Below are positions 1 to 8,839 of a DNA stretch of 63,271 nt, in pieces. This DNA comes from Cypionkella sp. Its GTDB lineage: Bacteria; Pseudomonadota; Alphaproteobacteria; Rhodobacterales; Rhodobacteraceae. A model generated the notes under the pieces. It made no database searches. It had not been told where the DNA came from and saw nothing but the letters and a program-made list of their open reading frames with translations. The translations under genes were made by a program, and so were the position numbers. The stretch spans positions 1-63,271 of the forward strand of contig NZ_JAUSBA010000043.1 of NCBI RefSeq assembly GCF_030652235.1. Reading direction: 5' to 3'. Position 1 is the first letter of the stretch, and each line of letters starts with the position of its first letter.

Positions 1-14
1 GCACGGATGCTGGA

Positions 15-74
15 TAGTCTCACCAATGGTGACTCAATCGACGTCCAGTCTCACATACCCTGAATCAGTCTCAG
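15..74 (+). repeat. Three AGTCTCA boxes, transposon-end-like array (left)
   Basis: Three copies of a short AGTCTCA box lie in the same direction, with TCTCA cores at 18, 49 and 69 (spacings 31 and 20). A near-copy of this array is found upstream of tniA (cores at 3743, 3775, 3795; spacings 32 and 20). Spaced short repeats of this kind are typical TniA/TnsB transposase-binding sites at transposon ends. The rest of 1-297 holds no gene I can support; one inverted copy of the box (TGAGACT) is at 166-172 and another direct copy is at 293-301. Confidence 0.5.
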
Positions 75-297
75 AAATGCGACATAGGCAACCTATTGAA
101 AACAAATGGACCCCAGCCTCAGAAACCTCGACCATCCGACATTCTTGTCAGCAGACCGGTTTTCGTGAGACTCGTCGGGATCCAAGGCGCCGAAATGTGG
201 GCCACAGACCGCTCTCTGATGCCGGATTCCCGCTAATCCGCTGAAATCCGGTCGACATGGCCTTCACGCGAAACCACGCCGCATCTGTTGCATAGTC

Positions 298-1239
298 TCA
301 CAATTTCCGCTTCACCCTTCGCCCCGCCCCGTTCTTCCGGCGTGCCGCGAAGCTGCGAATGATCGCCATTCGAATGGTCACCGGCCAGGAGTCCATCTGC
401 GCCATCAGCTTGGCGCGGCACGGCTCCTCACTGGCACTCAGGACGTGGACTGCGGTATTGATCGGGTTCTTTAGGATGCGCGCAACGCCGATCGCGAGCG
501 CATAGCGCTCCGCGCGCGGGGCCATCGGCAAATCCGCGATCCTTGATGGATTACACCGGTCATAGATCGGCACGGCCAGATTGAATTCCGGCACAACAGC
601 TGACAGGACCTGCTGTGTGAACCCTCGCGACCGCAGGGCCGGATCCCCCTGACGACATGGCGGCAGTCGCGCCAATTCCCAAGGCGCCGGCGGTGCCGGC
701 CTGCGCAGGGACGACAACAGAAGCAACAAGGCGGAGTGGACTGAAACCGCCCCTCCATCTTCGCCCATAGCCCATCGGCGCAGCAATTCGGCGCCGCGAT
801 AAGCGGACGCTTCACCGCCGAGGAGGCTGGCACCCCGCATATCACTGCTTTGCAAGAGCCGGTGGTGTCGATCGCACCAGAACGAGAAGGTGAACGCCCA
901 GGCCCGGAGCCTTGGCGCCCTCGCCAGACTGTCAGAACATGCGGAGCATGTTTCCCGCCCATTCAGCCGCAGCAAGCTCCGATATCGGGGCGGATCAGCG
1001 TGAAACGTCATCGCCAGCAACTGGTCGACCGACGTGTGCATTCCATAGGCCATCCGCGCCAGATCGCCCGGGTCGGGATCAACGTCCAGTTCAATTGCCG
1101 CACGCGCCCATCCCACATGTGTCTGGAACTCTTCCGGCGAGACCCGGTAAACATCGGCACTGCGTGCGATCTAGGAACTGAGGCGTTCGTCCGCCAATGG
1201 CGGCGGCACGACCGGCAGCGGCTCCCTCCCCTGCCCCAC
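298..1239 (-). pseudogene. tniQ: TniQ family transposition protein, interrupted by an amber codon
   Basis: TniQ proteins help direct target choice for TniA/TniB transposons. The open part begins at a GTG at 1116 and runs to 298 (272 residues), including a C-x2-C/C-x2-H zinc-like segment (CSACS...CDRHH). Reading upstream in the same frame gives the usual family N terminus (PLADERLSS, then stop, then IARSADVYRVSPEEF). The stop is TAG at 1173-1171, where the family normally has TGG (Trp, LSSWIAR), so one base change explains it. The original start was probably GTG at 1239, right after the tniB stop. A product restarting at 1116 would lack the conserved N-terminal motif. Confidence 0.7.
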
Positions 1240-1244
1240 CGTTG

Positions 1245-2114
1245 TTAGGATGCCCCCGATGTGGAAACACGGTAGTTGAGGATAGCTTCCGGCGTGATCC
1301 GCTCAGCGCCTGCAAGAATGGCGTTCACTGCAAGCTCCGTGATCATCCGGAAGACCGCCGCCGTTATGCCTCCGCTGGCATCGACCAGCCGACGGAGCGC
1401 ACTGTCGGTCAGTTCCGTTGGCAGGCGCAACGGCAAGGATCGCAGGAGTCCGCCGATCAACCCCTGAAAATTGGCATCGTTGCGCCAGGGCGGCAGCCCA
1501 TAAGGCTCGAACCTGCTGTTCAGATGAGCATCCCCGCGGATCGCGTCACGCGCCTCGTGCGAGCCCAGACAGACCAGCGGTATCCGCAATTCGTTTCCCA
1601 GAAAGCGCAACAGATTGAGCATCCTGCGCTGTTCCCTGTAGGTTCCGGCGATCAGGTTCTGCACCTCGTCGATCACCAGCATGCGGGGCTCAATCTCCTG
1701 AAGCAGGCGGAGCGCCTGGGTTTCCAGTTGCCCGATCGTCGCACGGGTCGGCGGTGGCGCGCCGATTACCGACAGCAGCCGATGGTAAAAGCGCCCCTCA
1801 TCCGGAGATGCGACCATCTGCACGACGACCACGGGGCGACAATGGATGCCCGTCTCGCGGTTAAAGTCGGCCGGATGCGCGCGCACGAATTTTTCGATGA
1901 TCATCGTCTTGCCCATGCCCGAAGCCCCGGAAATCAGCAGGTTCGGCATCCGTGCACGTTTGGGAAACATCAGCAGTTCCTCAAGCTTGTCCAAGGCTTC
2001 GCGGGCCCGTGGGTAATCGATCCAGCGATCTAGGCGGATGTGCTCGATGCGCTCGCGCTCAGGCAGATCGACATAGGGCCACACAGCCGGATCGAGATGG
2101 CGCAGCGCGGTCAT
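1245..2114 (-). CDS. tniB: TniB, AAA+ ATPase of the transposon
   Basis: A 289-residue NTP-binding transposition protein of the TniB/TnsC group, which binds target DNA with ATP and recruits the TniA transposase. Walker A GASGMGKT is at residues 63-70, and Walker B (MLVIDE, then VQN) is around 145-152. The ATG overlaps the end of tniA by 4 bp (ATGA), so the two are co-translated. tniQ follows directly after its stop. No damage is visible, and the length is usual for the family. Confidence 0.85.
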   Translation of the reverse strand: MTALRHLDPAVWPYVDLPERERIEHIRLDRWIDYPRAREALDKLEELLMFPKRARMPNLLISGASGMGKTMIIEKFVRAHPADFNRETGIHCRPVVVVQMVASPDEGRFYHRLLSVIGAPPPTRATIGQLETQALRLLQEIEPRMLVIDEVQNLIAGTYREQRRMLNLLRFLGNELRIPLVCLGSHEARDAIRGDAHLNSRFEPYGLPPWRNDANFQGLIGGLLRSLPLRLPTELTDSALRRLVDASGGITAAVFRMITELAVNAILAGAERITPEAILNYRVSTSGAS

Positions 2115-3712
2115 TCCCAGACCTCCGTGGGGAAATGCGGCAGCGAAATCACCGGCTCATCCGTCGGAATGTTCACGGTCTGCTTCGGTTGTGGCCTCTG
2201 CAGATGCGCGCGCCGTGCCCGCGACCTGCGAGATTGCATTGTGTCTCGGGTCGCCTGATCGACCAGAGCGCGTTGCGCGGCGATCGTCTCGAAGATGGTT
2301 TCTTCATCGATCTCACGGCGGCCACGTGCGCGCAGCGCACGAGACGCCGCTTTTTGCTCCCATAGTGTGATGGCTGGACGCCCAAGGTTGCGCGTCGGCG
2401 CCATGAGCCAGGCCTCATCCAGCTTGACGAATATCCGGCTGAGATCCCTCGGGTCATATTTGACAACGACCTTCTCCTCGCATCGCCCGATCCAAGGAGC
2501 AAAGCCATCGGACCAGTAGCGGATGGCGTGAATGTTGATGCCCGTCCGACGCAGCACACGGGTATCAAACGGCAGGAAATCGATCAGAAACACCAGCGGA
2601 TCGCGCGACTGCCGCACCGGGCGGGCGCCGACCCCCTCTAGCCAGGCGGCAACAGGGGGTCGCCCGATTCCCCGATGCAGACCTGCATGGTAGCCAATGA
2701 TCTCCAGCGACAGCCAGATCTCCAGCTCCCGCAAGGTCATCACCGCGCGCGCCTCGGAATCATACTCGCCCTTCTCCATGACATTCGAGAAATGCGTCCC
2801 TGGCAGCAGATGCACTGCTCCCATCATCGTGCCGATCAGGCGCTCGATATGCCCTCCGAACCTTGGTGTCCCCGGCGGGCGGTAAGTCAGTGCGATGTTG
2901 TGCTCGTCGCAACCGCGCCGGAAGGCGCGTGAGTGAAATTCGGCGCCGTTATCGACATGGATGCATTCCGGGATACCACTGGTCGGCCAATCGAGAGAGA
3001 TCCCGCGATCTCGCAACCAGCCTGCCTTGTCGATGATCACATGCGTCAGGCACAGAGCCACAGATGTCACCGATGGCGCCTCAAGGGAAAGATGGAACCC
3101 CAACACCATCCTGGTACAGACATCGATCGCGATGGTCAGGATCGGTCGGCCGATCGGAAGCCGTTCGATCGGGTCGACCACCGTTACGTCGACCTTGGTA
3201 TGGTCGATCTGGACAATCTGTAGCGGATGCTGGGCGGTCAACTCTCCTGGCAAAGCCAAAAATTGCGCTTCCGCCCGGGATTTTCCTTCCCGTCGACGCA
3301 CCAGCGCTTCTGTGTCGAGCGTCGCAAGATAGGCCTTCAGGCGCCTGATCGACGGCGGGATCAGTGCATTCTTCCGGCAATGGAGGGAGATATGGTTCCA
3401 AAGCCGGGTCAGCGTTGGCCGTTCCAACGTAGCGTAGAAGGTCCTGATCGCCTCATCGACAATCGTCTTCACATCCGGATCGAAGGCATCAATCCCTGGC
3501 CGACGACCAGCTTTTCGGCTGATCAGGACACTGGCACGATCATCCTGCTGGAAGCGCTTCAGCCACCGAAACAGAGTAGCCCGGCTCACCCCAAGCTCAG
3601 CTGCCGCATCCGCGAGCTCGACCTGGCTCGGACGGCTCGGCAAACGCCGCAGCACCTCGGCATGAGCGACGGCGCGCTCCCACTCCGCATCATCGACATC
3701 CGTGCGATCCAT
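2111..3712 (-). CDS. tniA: TniA, DDE transposase/integrase
   Basis: The catalytic transposase of the element. An N-terminal helix-turn-helix region (around ELGVSRATLFRWLKRF) precedes an rve-type integrase core. The catalytic triad is visible as D in IDHTKVD, D in HVDNGAEFH and E in GGHIERLIG, with 35 residues between the second D and the E, as expected for DDE(35) enzymes. I prefer the ATG at 3712 (MDRTDVDD), giving 533 residues; an upstream in-frame start at 3748 would run into the end-box array. Apparently intact. Confidence 0.85.
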   Translation of the reverse strand: MDRTDVDDAEWERAVAHAEVLRRLPSRPSQVELADAAAELGVSRATLFRWLKRFQQDDRASVLISRKAGRRPGIDAFDPDVKTIVDEAIRTFYATLERPTLTRLWNHISLHCRKNALIPPSIRRLKAYLATLDTEALVRRREGKSRAEAQFLALPGELTAQHPLQIVQIDHTKVDVTVVDPIERLPIGRPILTIAIDVCTRMVLGFHLSLEAPSVTSVALCLTHVIIDKAGWLRDRGISLDWPTSGIPECIHVDNGAEFHSRAFRRGCDEHNIALTYRPPGTPRFGGHIERLIGTMMGAVHLLPGTHFSNVMEKGEYDSEARAVMTLRELEIWLSLEIIGYHAGLHRGIGRPPVAAWLEGVGARPVRQSRDPLVFLIDFLPFDTRVLRRTGINIHAIRYWSDGFAPWIGRCEEKVVVKYDPRDLSRIFVKLDEAWLMAPTRNLGRPAITLWEQKAASRALRARGRREIDEETIFETIAAQRALVDQATRDTMQSRRSRARRAHLQRPQPKQTVNIPTDEPVISLPHFPTEVWE

Positions 3713-3740
3713 GATCGTCCCGTGAGCAGGTGAAAAACGT

Positions 3741-3815
3741 AATCTCACTATATCCGAATCAAATTATAGCCTAGTCTCAACATAAATGCAGCTGTCTCAG
3801 TAAATCTGAATCGGA
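3741..3815 (+). repeat. Three AGTCTCA boxes upstream of tniA (transposon end)
   Basis: Boxes with TCTCA cores at 3743, 3775 and 3795 lie between tniA and the recombinase gene. Similar flanking bases recur (CCGAATC at 3753 and CTGAATC near 3806). They match the spacing and direction of the array at 15-74. They are probably transposase-binding sites at the tniA-side end and may also carry the tniA promoter. Confidence 0.5.
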
Positions 3816-3828
3816 TAACACCTTGGAA

Positions 3829-4941
3829 ATGAACGATCCGACGTCTCATGAAAAACGGTCAGCTGACACTTCAGACCGGTCAATTGGCCCCGATGCCCAC
3901 GAAGGCGACGACAACATTCGCTTGGGCGCGCGCCCGATTACCCTGCCCTCTGCTGTCGCAGGTTCCGGCACGCTCGACCGGCTGGTGGAGACCGCCCGCG
4001 ACTACGCCCGTCAGGCGGTTTCAGAAAATACCCTGAAAGCCTATGCCAAAGACTGGGCGCAATTTGCCCGTTGGTGCAGGATGCGGGGCGCGGACCCCCT
4101 GCCCGCCTCACCCGGGCTGATCGGCCTTTACATCGCGGATCTCGCGGCACCTTCCGGCAGGTCCGCTGCCCTATCGGTTGCGTCCATCGAACGCCGGCTC
4201 TCGGGTCTCGGCTGGGGCTATGCGCAACGCGGTCAGCGGCTTGACCGCAAAGACCGCCACATTGCCAGCGTGCTCGCCGGGATCCGCCGCAAGCACGCAA
4301 GGCCGCCGGTGCAGAAGGAAGCGATCCTGCCCGACGACATCCGCGACATGCTGGCCACCCTGCCCCACGACCTGCGGGGCCTGCGCGACCGGGCGATCCT
4401 GCTGGTGGGCTTTGCCGGGGGCTTGCGGCGGTCAGAGATCGTCAGCCTTGACCACGGTCGCGACGACACGCCCGACAGCGGCGGCTGGGTCAAAATCCTC
4501 GACGACGGCGCCGTTCTCACGCTGCGCGGCAAGACCGGCTGGCGCGAGGTTGAAATTGGTCGCGGCTCCGCTGACCAGACCTGTCCGGTGCAGGCCCTGA
4601 CGCAATGGCTGCACTACGCCAGGATCGACTTCGGTCCGATCTTCGTCGCTGTCTCTCGCAACGGGCTGAAGGCAACGCAGGACCGGCTCAGCGACAAGCA
4701 TGTCGCCCGCCTGATCAAGCAGACGGTCCGGGAAGCAGGCATCCGACCTGACCTGCCAGAGGCGGAGCGGATCAAGCTCTACTCCGGCCACAGCTTGCGC
4801 GCGGGCCTGGCCAGCAGCGCCGAAGTGGATGAGCGCTATGTCCAAAAGCAACTTGGTCATGCCTCAGCCGAAATGACCCGCAGGTATCAGCGCAGGCGCG
4901 ACAGGTTCCGGGTCAATCTGACAAAAGCGGCGGGGCTTTGA
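3829..4941 (+). CDS. Tyrosine recombinase / phage-type integrase
   Basis: A 370-residue site-specific recombinase. An N-terminal SAM-like core-binding domain (NTLKAYAKDWAQFARWC) is followed by the catalytic domain with the family residues: Arg in GLRRSEIVSL, His-x-x-Arg in HSLRAG, His in QLGHAS and the nucleophile Tyr in TRRY about 17 residues from the end. The start could be TTG at 3823 or ATG at 3829. It could be an integrase of a mobile element or a plasmid multimer-resolution enzyme; the neighbouring transposon favours the former. No attachment sites were recognised. Confidence 0.8.
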   Translation: MNDPTSHEKRSADTSDRSIGPDAHEGDDNIRLGARPITLPSAVAGSGTLDRLVETARDYARQAVSENTLKAYAKDWAQFARWCRMRGADPLPASPGLIGLYIADLAAPSGRSAALSVASIERRLSGLGWGYAQRGQRLDRKDRHIASVLAGIRRKHARPPVQKEAILPDDIRDMLATLPHDLRGLRDRAILLVGFAGGLRRSEIVSLDHGRDDTPDSGGWVKILDDGAVLTLRGKTGWREVEIGRGSADQTCPVQALTQWLHYARIDFGPIFVAVSRNGLKATQDRLSDKHVARLIKQTVREAGIRPDLPEAERIKLYSGHSLRAGLASSAEVDERYVQKQLGHASAEMTRRYQRRRDRFRVNLTKAAGL

Positions 4942-4963
4942 AGGCGGAAGCCACAAAATGCGA

Positions 4964-5894
4964 TCAGAACTCAAGGGGCATGCCCAATTGGCCCTGCTCG
5001 TTTCGCTCTAAGGACAGATGCAACATGTAGCGCGTCGATCTGCCGCCTTCGGTGCCGCGCAGGATTGCGCCTCTGGCCTCCAGTTCAGCCAAATCCCGGG
5101 TCGCTGTGGCAAGCGAAACTCCCGCCATCTTCGCGAAAGGACTGGCACTAATACCCTCGGACACCCGTTGCGCTCCTTCGGCAAAGAGTCGGCGCAGAAC
5201 CTTTTCGCTGCGGGGTGGAAGACCGGGAAACCGCAGGAAGAACCCGTTTCGCGCAACCAGAAACCGAGCCTCGGCCTCGGCTTCGCTGATCCCGGCAGTC
5301 AGGCGTTCCAGAAACCACAGGACGAACGGCGTGGCATCGATATGGCCCCCCGAGACAGTGCGACCGGCTTGAAGGGCGCGATAGTAGCCCAGCTTGTCGG
5401 CCTCGATCTGGCGCGACAGGGAAAACGGCAAAGCCGCATCCTGGGCAAAGACATCTTCGACAAGCGCCCGGCCAATTCGCCCGTTGCCATCACTGAACGG
5501 ATGAATGGATTCAAACCATAGATGCGCCACAGCAGCGCGAATGGGCACTGGGCGGTCGTCAGATTCAAGGCTGCTCAGAAGTTCCTGCATATTGCTCGGC
5601 ACCCCGATGGGCGCGCGATGCCACCACAGATGCTGCAATATCATCGGCGCGCTAGGCGGCACCGTCGATCGCGAAGCTGGCAACCGCTTCGCTTGTCACC
5701 GCGCGCAGAAAAATCTCGCGCCGTTCGTCTGCACTTAGTGCGGTTTGAAGGCCTTTGATCGACCCAAGACGCGCAGAAAAGTCCGCAAGCGGTCCTTCGG
5801 TTGCGGTCGCGTCATGCCGGAAGCGCGGCCATGCAGGGGTTCGCCAAAGATCCATGAGGAGAATATGTCGCTTATTCTCCTCACATTCCAGCAA
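4964..5894 (-). pseudogene. Fic family protein, broken by an internal deletion
   Basis: Two fragments in different frames together make part of one Fic protein (AMPylating enzyme family). The N-terminal fragment (5894-5652) has the usual opening, with WPRFRHDA, then GLQTAL, then a SFAIDG helix that corresponds to the S-x-A-I-E-G inhibitory motif of class II Fic proteins. It then hits a TAG. The C-terminal fragment (5683-4964) contains the complete active-site motif HPFSDGNGRIGR and a C-terminal winged-helix-like region. About 100 residues that normally separate the two parts are missing, so an internal deletion is the simplest reading. The C-terminal part alone could still be translated as 239 residues without its inhibitory helix. 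Confidence 0.7.
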
Positions 5895-5966
5895 GATATG
5901 AAGAGAATATGAAGGCTTTTCCTCTCTTCAGGGCAGTTCGTTGCGTTCAGGGGCGGCGCGCGGCGG

Positions 5967-6075
5967 GGTTGTTTGGAAATTTTTGAGGCACAAGCCTTGG
6001 GTGGCTGTCGCAACCGACCCATCCTTGCGCGACTGATTGATCTGCTGCGGCCCGGTGACGCGTTGATCGTTATCC
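5967..6075 (+). pseudogene. Serine resolvase remnant
   Basis: A short stretch translates to IFEAQALGGCRNRPILARL followed by IDLLRPGDALIVIR. This matches the N-terminal catalytic region of Tn3-type resolvases/invertases (typical pattern: ASG-SRxRPxLARLLDxLRPGDTLVV-R). The catalytic Ser upstream and everything after VIR are absent, so this is a scrap of about 100 bp left by a past transposon. The remainder of 5895-6125 shows no gene. Confidence 0.5.
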
Positions 6076-6125
6076 GCCAGGCCGCAGGAAGACGAAAGTT
6101 TGCGACACCCCCCGGCGGGATGGCG

Positions 6126-7382
6126 TCATTGCAGATTATCCTCAGACGGCAAGGCGACCACCAAGGCAAGCGCTGCCAGTTTCAGCACGCAGGGGATCAC
6201 CGCATAGGCCATGTTCAGGGTGGTCAGGGCTTGTGGGCTGTTCACTTGCCCCGGCATGAAACCGTTCCATTGCAGCAGCGGCATCACGATAAAAGCCGCC
6301 AGCGCCAGCCCCAGTTTGCCCGCAAACGCCCAGATGCCGAAGGCAAGCGAGGCTTTCAGCCCTGCCCGTGTCAGCGCCACCGAAAACATCGCGGGCAGCA
6401 GGATGGTGTCAGACCCAAGCGCCGCCCCGGCTGCCACGCAGATGATGGCAAAGCCCAGATAATCGCCGGGCGCAAGAAAGGCAGCCCCCGCAAAGCCAAG
6501 GATTGCCAAAGGCATCGAGATCAGCAGCGTGGTCTTGGCCCCCAGCCGTTGGCTGATGCGCGTCCACACCGGCACGCTGAGGCCTGCGCTCAGGAAGAAC
6601 AGCGCCAGCAACCCCCCTGCCCTGCCCGGCAGTTGCAACCGATCTTCGACAAAGAACAAAAACAGCGTCGAGGTGATGGCGACGGGCAGGCTGTTGACCA
6701 AGGCCAGCACCAGTATCCGCAGCGCGCCGGCCTGGGCCAACCCGGCAAGCGAGAACGACTCTCCCATAACCACCGGGCGCTGCCAGATGGAATAGCTGAA
6801 CACCGCCGTGATCACCGCCAGCCCGCCCAACACCAGCCCAAACGCGGCATAGCCCTGCCCCCCGGCCCCCAGTGCCACCAGAACCGCCGGGGCCATTGCC
6901 GCAAGTATAACGCCAGCCAACATGCCGCCTTCACGGTAGGCGGCGAGGGTCAGCAGGGCTTGGGGTTCAGGGCGCTCGGCCAAGGTGGCGCTGCGGCCAT
7001 AAAGCAGAATTGTGCCAAGGCTGTAGGCGGAAAACAGCAAGACCAGTGCCGCCACCAGTTGCGCCACGACATGCGGCCCGCGTGACAGCGAAAACAACAG
7101 TGGAAAGCCCACCGCCAGCCCCGCCACGGCCGCCATCGCGAAAGTGCTTTGCAGGCGCGGCCAGCGGTCTATCGCCCAGCCGATCAGCGGATCTTGCGCA
7201 AGGTCGATGACCCGGATCAGCAGCAGAATGGTGCCGATGGTGCCCAGACTGATGCCCAGATTGATCGCGGCGAACTGCGGCAGGTGGATGTAAAGCGGGA
7301 TCCCGGTTGCGGCCAGCAGCAGCGCATAGAGGCTAACGCGGGGGTAGTGGCGGGTGCCACGGGTGGGGTGGGCGGTCTGCAT
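6126..7382 (-). CDS. MFS transporter, GPH/MFS_2-like
   Basis: A 418-residue polytopic membrane protein with about twelve hydrophobic segments. The loop motif DPLIGWAIDRWP between the second and third segments is the family signature (D-P-x-x-G-x-x-x-D-R) seen in glycoside-pentoside-hexuronide (GPH/MFS_2) carriers. The substrate cannot be told. It stands alone between the resolvase scrap and the ParB-like gene, with no link to photosynthesis visible. The start at 7382 has no strong ribosome-binding site. The 210 bp upstream (7383-7592) holds nothing recognisable. Confidence 0.7.
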   Translation of the reverse strand: MQTAHPTRGTRHYPRVSLYALLLAATGIPLYIHLPQFAAINLGISLGTIGTILLLIRVIDLAQDPLIGWAIDRWPRLQSTFAMAAVAGLAVGFPLLFSLSRGPHVVAQLVAALVLLFSAYSLGTILLYGRSATLAERPEPQALLTLAAYREGGMLAGVILAAMAPAVLVALGAGGQGYAAFGLVLGGLAVITAVFSYSIWQRPVVMGESFSLAGLAQAGALRILVLALVNSLPVAITSTLFLFFVEDRLQLPGRAGGLLALFFLSAGLSVPVWTRISQRLGAKTTLLISMPLAILGFAGAAFLAPGDYLGFAIICVAAGAALGSDTILLPAMFSVALTRAGLKASLAFGIWAFAGKLGLALAAFIVMPLLQWNGFMPGQVNSPQALTTLNMAYAVIPCVLKLAALALVVALPSEDNLQ

Positions 7383-7592
7383 GCGTTGGGGGCCTTTGCA
7401 ACGAGGTGCGTTAGATATGGTCCTGCTGTGCGGCGGGGCCAGTGAAATCGGAAGGGTTCACGCCGGCGCAAACTGCGGAAAGCTGGCGCCAAGCGCCCAA
7501 GCCAGACCCAGACCGACCCCCGCCGCAAGCGCGCCCGACCGCTGCCCGATCCACCGCCCCCTTGCCCTGCTGGTGCGGATCGGTTGGCGGCG

Positions 7593-8585
7593 CTAGCCTA
7601 AAGCGGCGCAGAAGGCGGCGACGGCAGATTCGAGGCGGTTGCGCGGGGTTTGGCTGAAATCGCGGTCAAGGTGCAGTTCCACCCGACCGGGGGCCATCGT
7701 GCAGGTGACGGCGCCGCCCATCAGATCCAGCCGTACCAAGGCTTCGGCGCGCGCGGGGCTGCGGGCTTTGCCGGGTTTTGTGGGGGTGTAAAGACCACGC
7801 GGTGCAAGCGGGTTGTCTTCAAAGCGGTCGGGGGCCTCGGGCTCGGTTGCGAAATGGCGCAGGATGTCGAGCTCGGTCGCCGCATCGCGCTGGGGATTGG
7901 CGCGCAGGGCGCGGCACAGGGCGGCGGTGCGCCCGGATTCGCTTTTCAAGGCTTGGTTCAGCGCAATGCCAAGCGCGCGCGGCATGGCTTCGGGAAACGC
8001 CAGCACCTTTTCCAGACGGTGGGTCAGCTCGGCAAAGTGGCGGATGTAGTTGCGCTTTTGCGGGCTGGCCGAGGCGAACAGGGTGTCGATGGCTTCTTCA
8101 AGGCTGTCAAAATCGGCTGCATTCTGGTCTTTATACACCATGGCGATGCGGCCCATTTCGGCCCAAGACAGATCTTTGCGCACCATGTTTTCATCCACCA
8201 TGCGACGGTAAAGCTTTGCCGTGGTGGTGTATTCATCGACCGGAATGGCGGGAATCGCGGCGAAGCAGTCCAACCCTGTATCTGCCAACAGGGCGCGGTA
8301 GGCAGACAGTCTGCGCCAGCCTTGCACCAGTTCCACCGTGCCGGGACGTGAGATGTCAATGCGAATCGGATTTGACAGGCCTGTGGCAAGAATCGAGGCT
8401 TTCAGATCATCAATTTGTGGGTCGATGTGACAGGAGCGATCGCGTTGCAATCTTTTGGTGCTGATTGCATCGAGTGGGATAAACTGGATCTGCACGCCTG
8501 CGGGTGTCATGTGGAGGGGGTCCGGCAGGGTTTGCATCGGCAGTTCAGGGTTCGGCGCGGCGAGAAATGGGCGAGTCAGGGACAT
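7593..8585 (-). CDS. ParB-like partition protein, divergent from repA
   Basis: A 330-residue protein with an N-terminal ParB/Spo0J nuclease-like domain (IQFIPLDAI ... LKASILATGLSNPIRI ... VQGWRRLSAYRAL) and a central helical DNA-binding region (DLSWAEMGRIAMVYKDQ). The start at 8585 is preferred over 8720 because AGGAAA sits 6 nt before it. It is divergent from repABC, so it shares the 254-bp regulatory gap. It is distinct from RepB (10016-10942), so the replicon encodes two ParB-family proteins. It might act in partition or as a plasmid transcription factor; the sequence does not decide. Confidence 0.75.
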   Translation of the reverse strand: MSLTRPFLAAPNPELPMQTLPDPLHMTPAGVQIQFIPLDAISTKRLQRDRSCHIDPQIDDLKASILATGLSNPIRIDISRPGTVELVQGWRRLSAYRALLADTGLDCFAAIPAIPVDEYTTTAKLYRRMVDENMVRKDLSWAEMGRIAMVYKDQNAADFDSLEEAIDTLFASASPQKRNYIRHFAELTHRLEKVLAFPEAMPRALGIALNQALKSESGRTAALCRALRANPQRDAATELDILRHFATEPEAPDRFEDNPLAPRGLYTPTKPGKARSPARAEALVRLDLMGGAVTCTMAPGRVELHLDRDFSQTPRNRLESAVAAFCAALG

Positions 8586-8677
8586 GGCATTTCCTGTGAA
8601 ATAAGGCTGCTTCTGTGGAGAGCTTGACTGCAAAGCTGTTTCAGAAGGTTTTCGCGCCCGCGCGCCGTAAAAACCCC

Positions 8678-8700
8678 TTCCCCGCGGGGAATGACTTGTG
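8678..8700 (-). repeat. 23-bp dispersed repeat with a 14-bp palindrome, copy 1
   Basis: TTCCCCGCGGGGAA (8678-8691) is a perfect 14-bp palindrome. With nine more flanking bases, the reverse complement of 8678-8700 is identical to 25575-25597. This copy sits between the ParB-like gene and repA. Possible roles are a second partition site or a regulator operator; neither is shown. Confidence 0.6.
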
Positions 8701-8766
8701 GTTTTCACTTCACTCACCACAACATACAGAAATGTCTTGCGCGACTCGGATTCCTACGCCATTCAA

Positions 8767-8815
8767 TTACGGTATAAACGGAAATAACCGATAAATGCCG
8801 TAACAAACGGTGTTA
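8767..8815 (+). promoter_or_regulatory. Inverted-repeat cluster upstream of repA, probable operator
   Basis: Just before repA are TTACGGTAT (8767-8775) and ATGCCGTAA (8795-8803), an inverted pair with one mismatch, and TAACA-AACGG-TGTTA (8801-8815), an inverted repeat with a 5-bp centre. RepA-type ParA proteins bind such repeats to autoregulate repABC. The location between the divergent ParB-like gene and repA fits an operator controlling one or both. Confidence 0.45.
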
Positions 8816-8839
8816 GACACAAAGTCTGGGCAGTGGGCA

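Larger units (their letters stand above)
146..3815 (-). mobile_element. TniABQ-type transposon, limits approximate
   Basis: Three adjacent leftward genes (tniA, tniB, tniQ) form the transposition module of a Tn5053/Tn402/Tn552-like element. The tniA-side end probably lies in the AGTCTCA array at 3741-3815. The other end is uncertain. A TGTCAGCAG terminus followed 20 nt in by TGAGAC (146-172) would be in correct inverted orientation to the tniA-side end, where TGTTATCC is followed 21 nt in by TGAGAC. No target-site duplication was identified. No cargo gene sits between tniQ and the left end. Confidence 0.4.

Noticed and set aside
5973-7085. 370-codon open frame opposite the MFS gene
   Set aside because: Only its first about 35 codons look like a protein (the resolvase scrap); the rest is Gln/Arg/His-rich shadow of the transporter gene.
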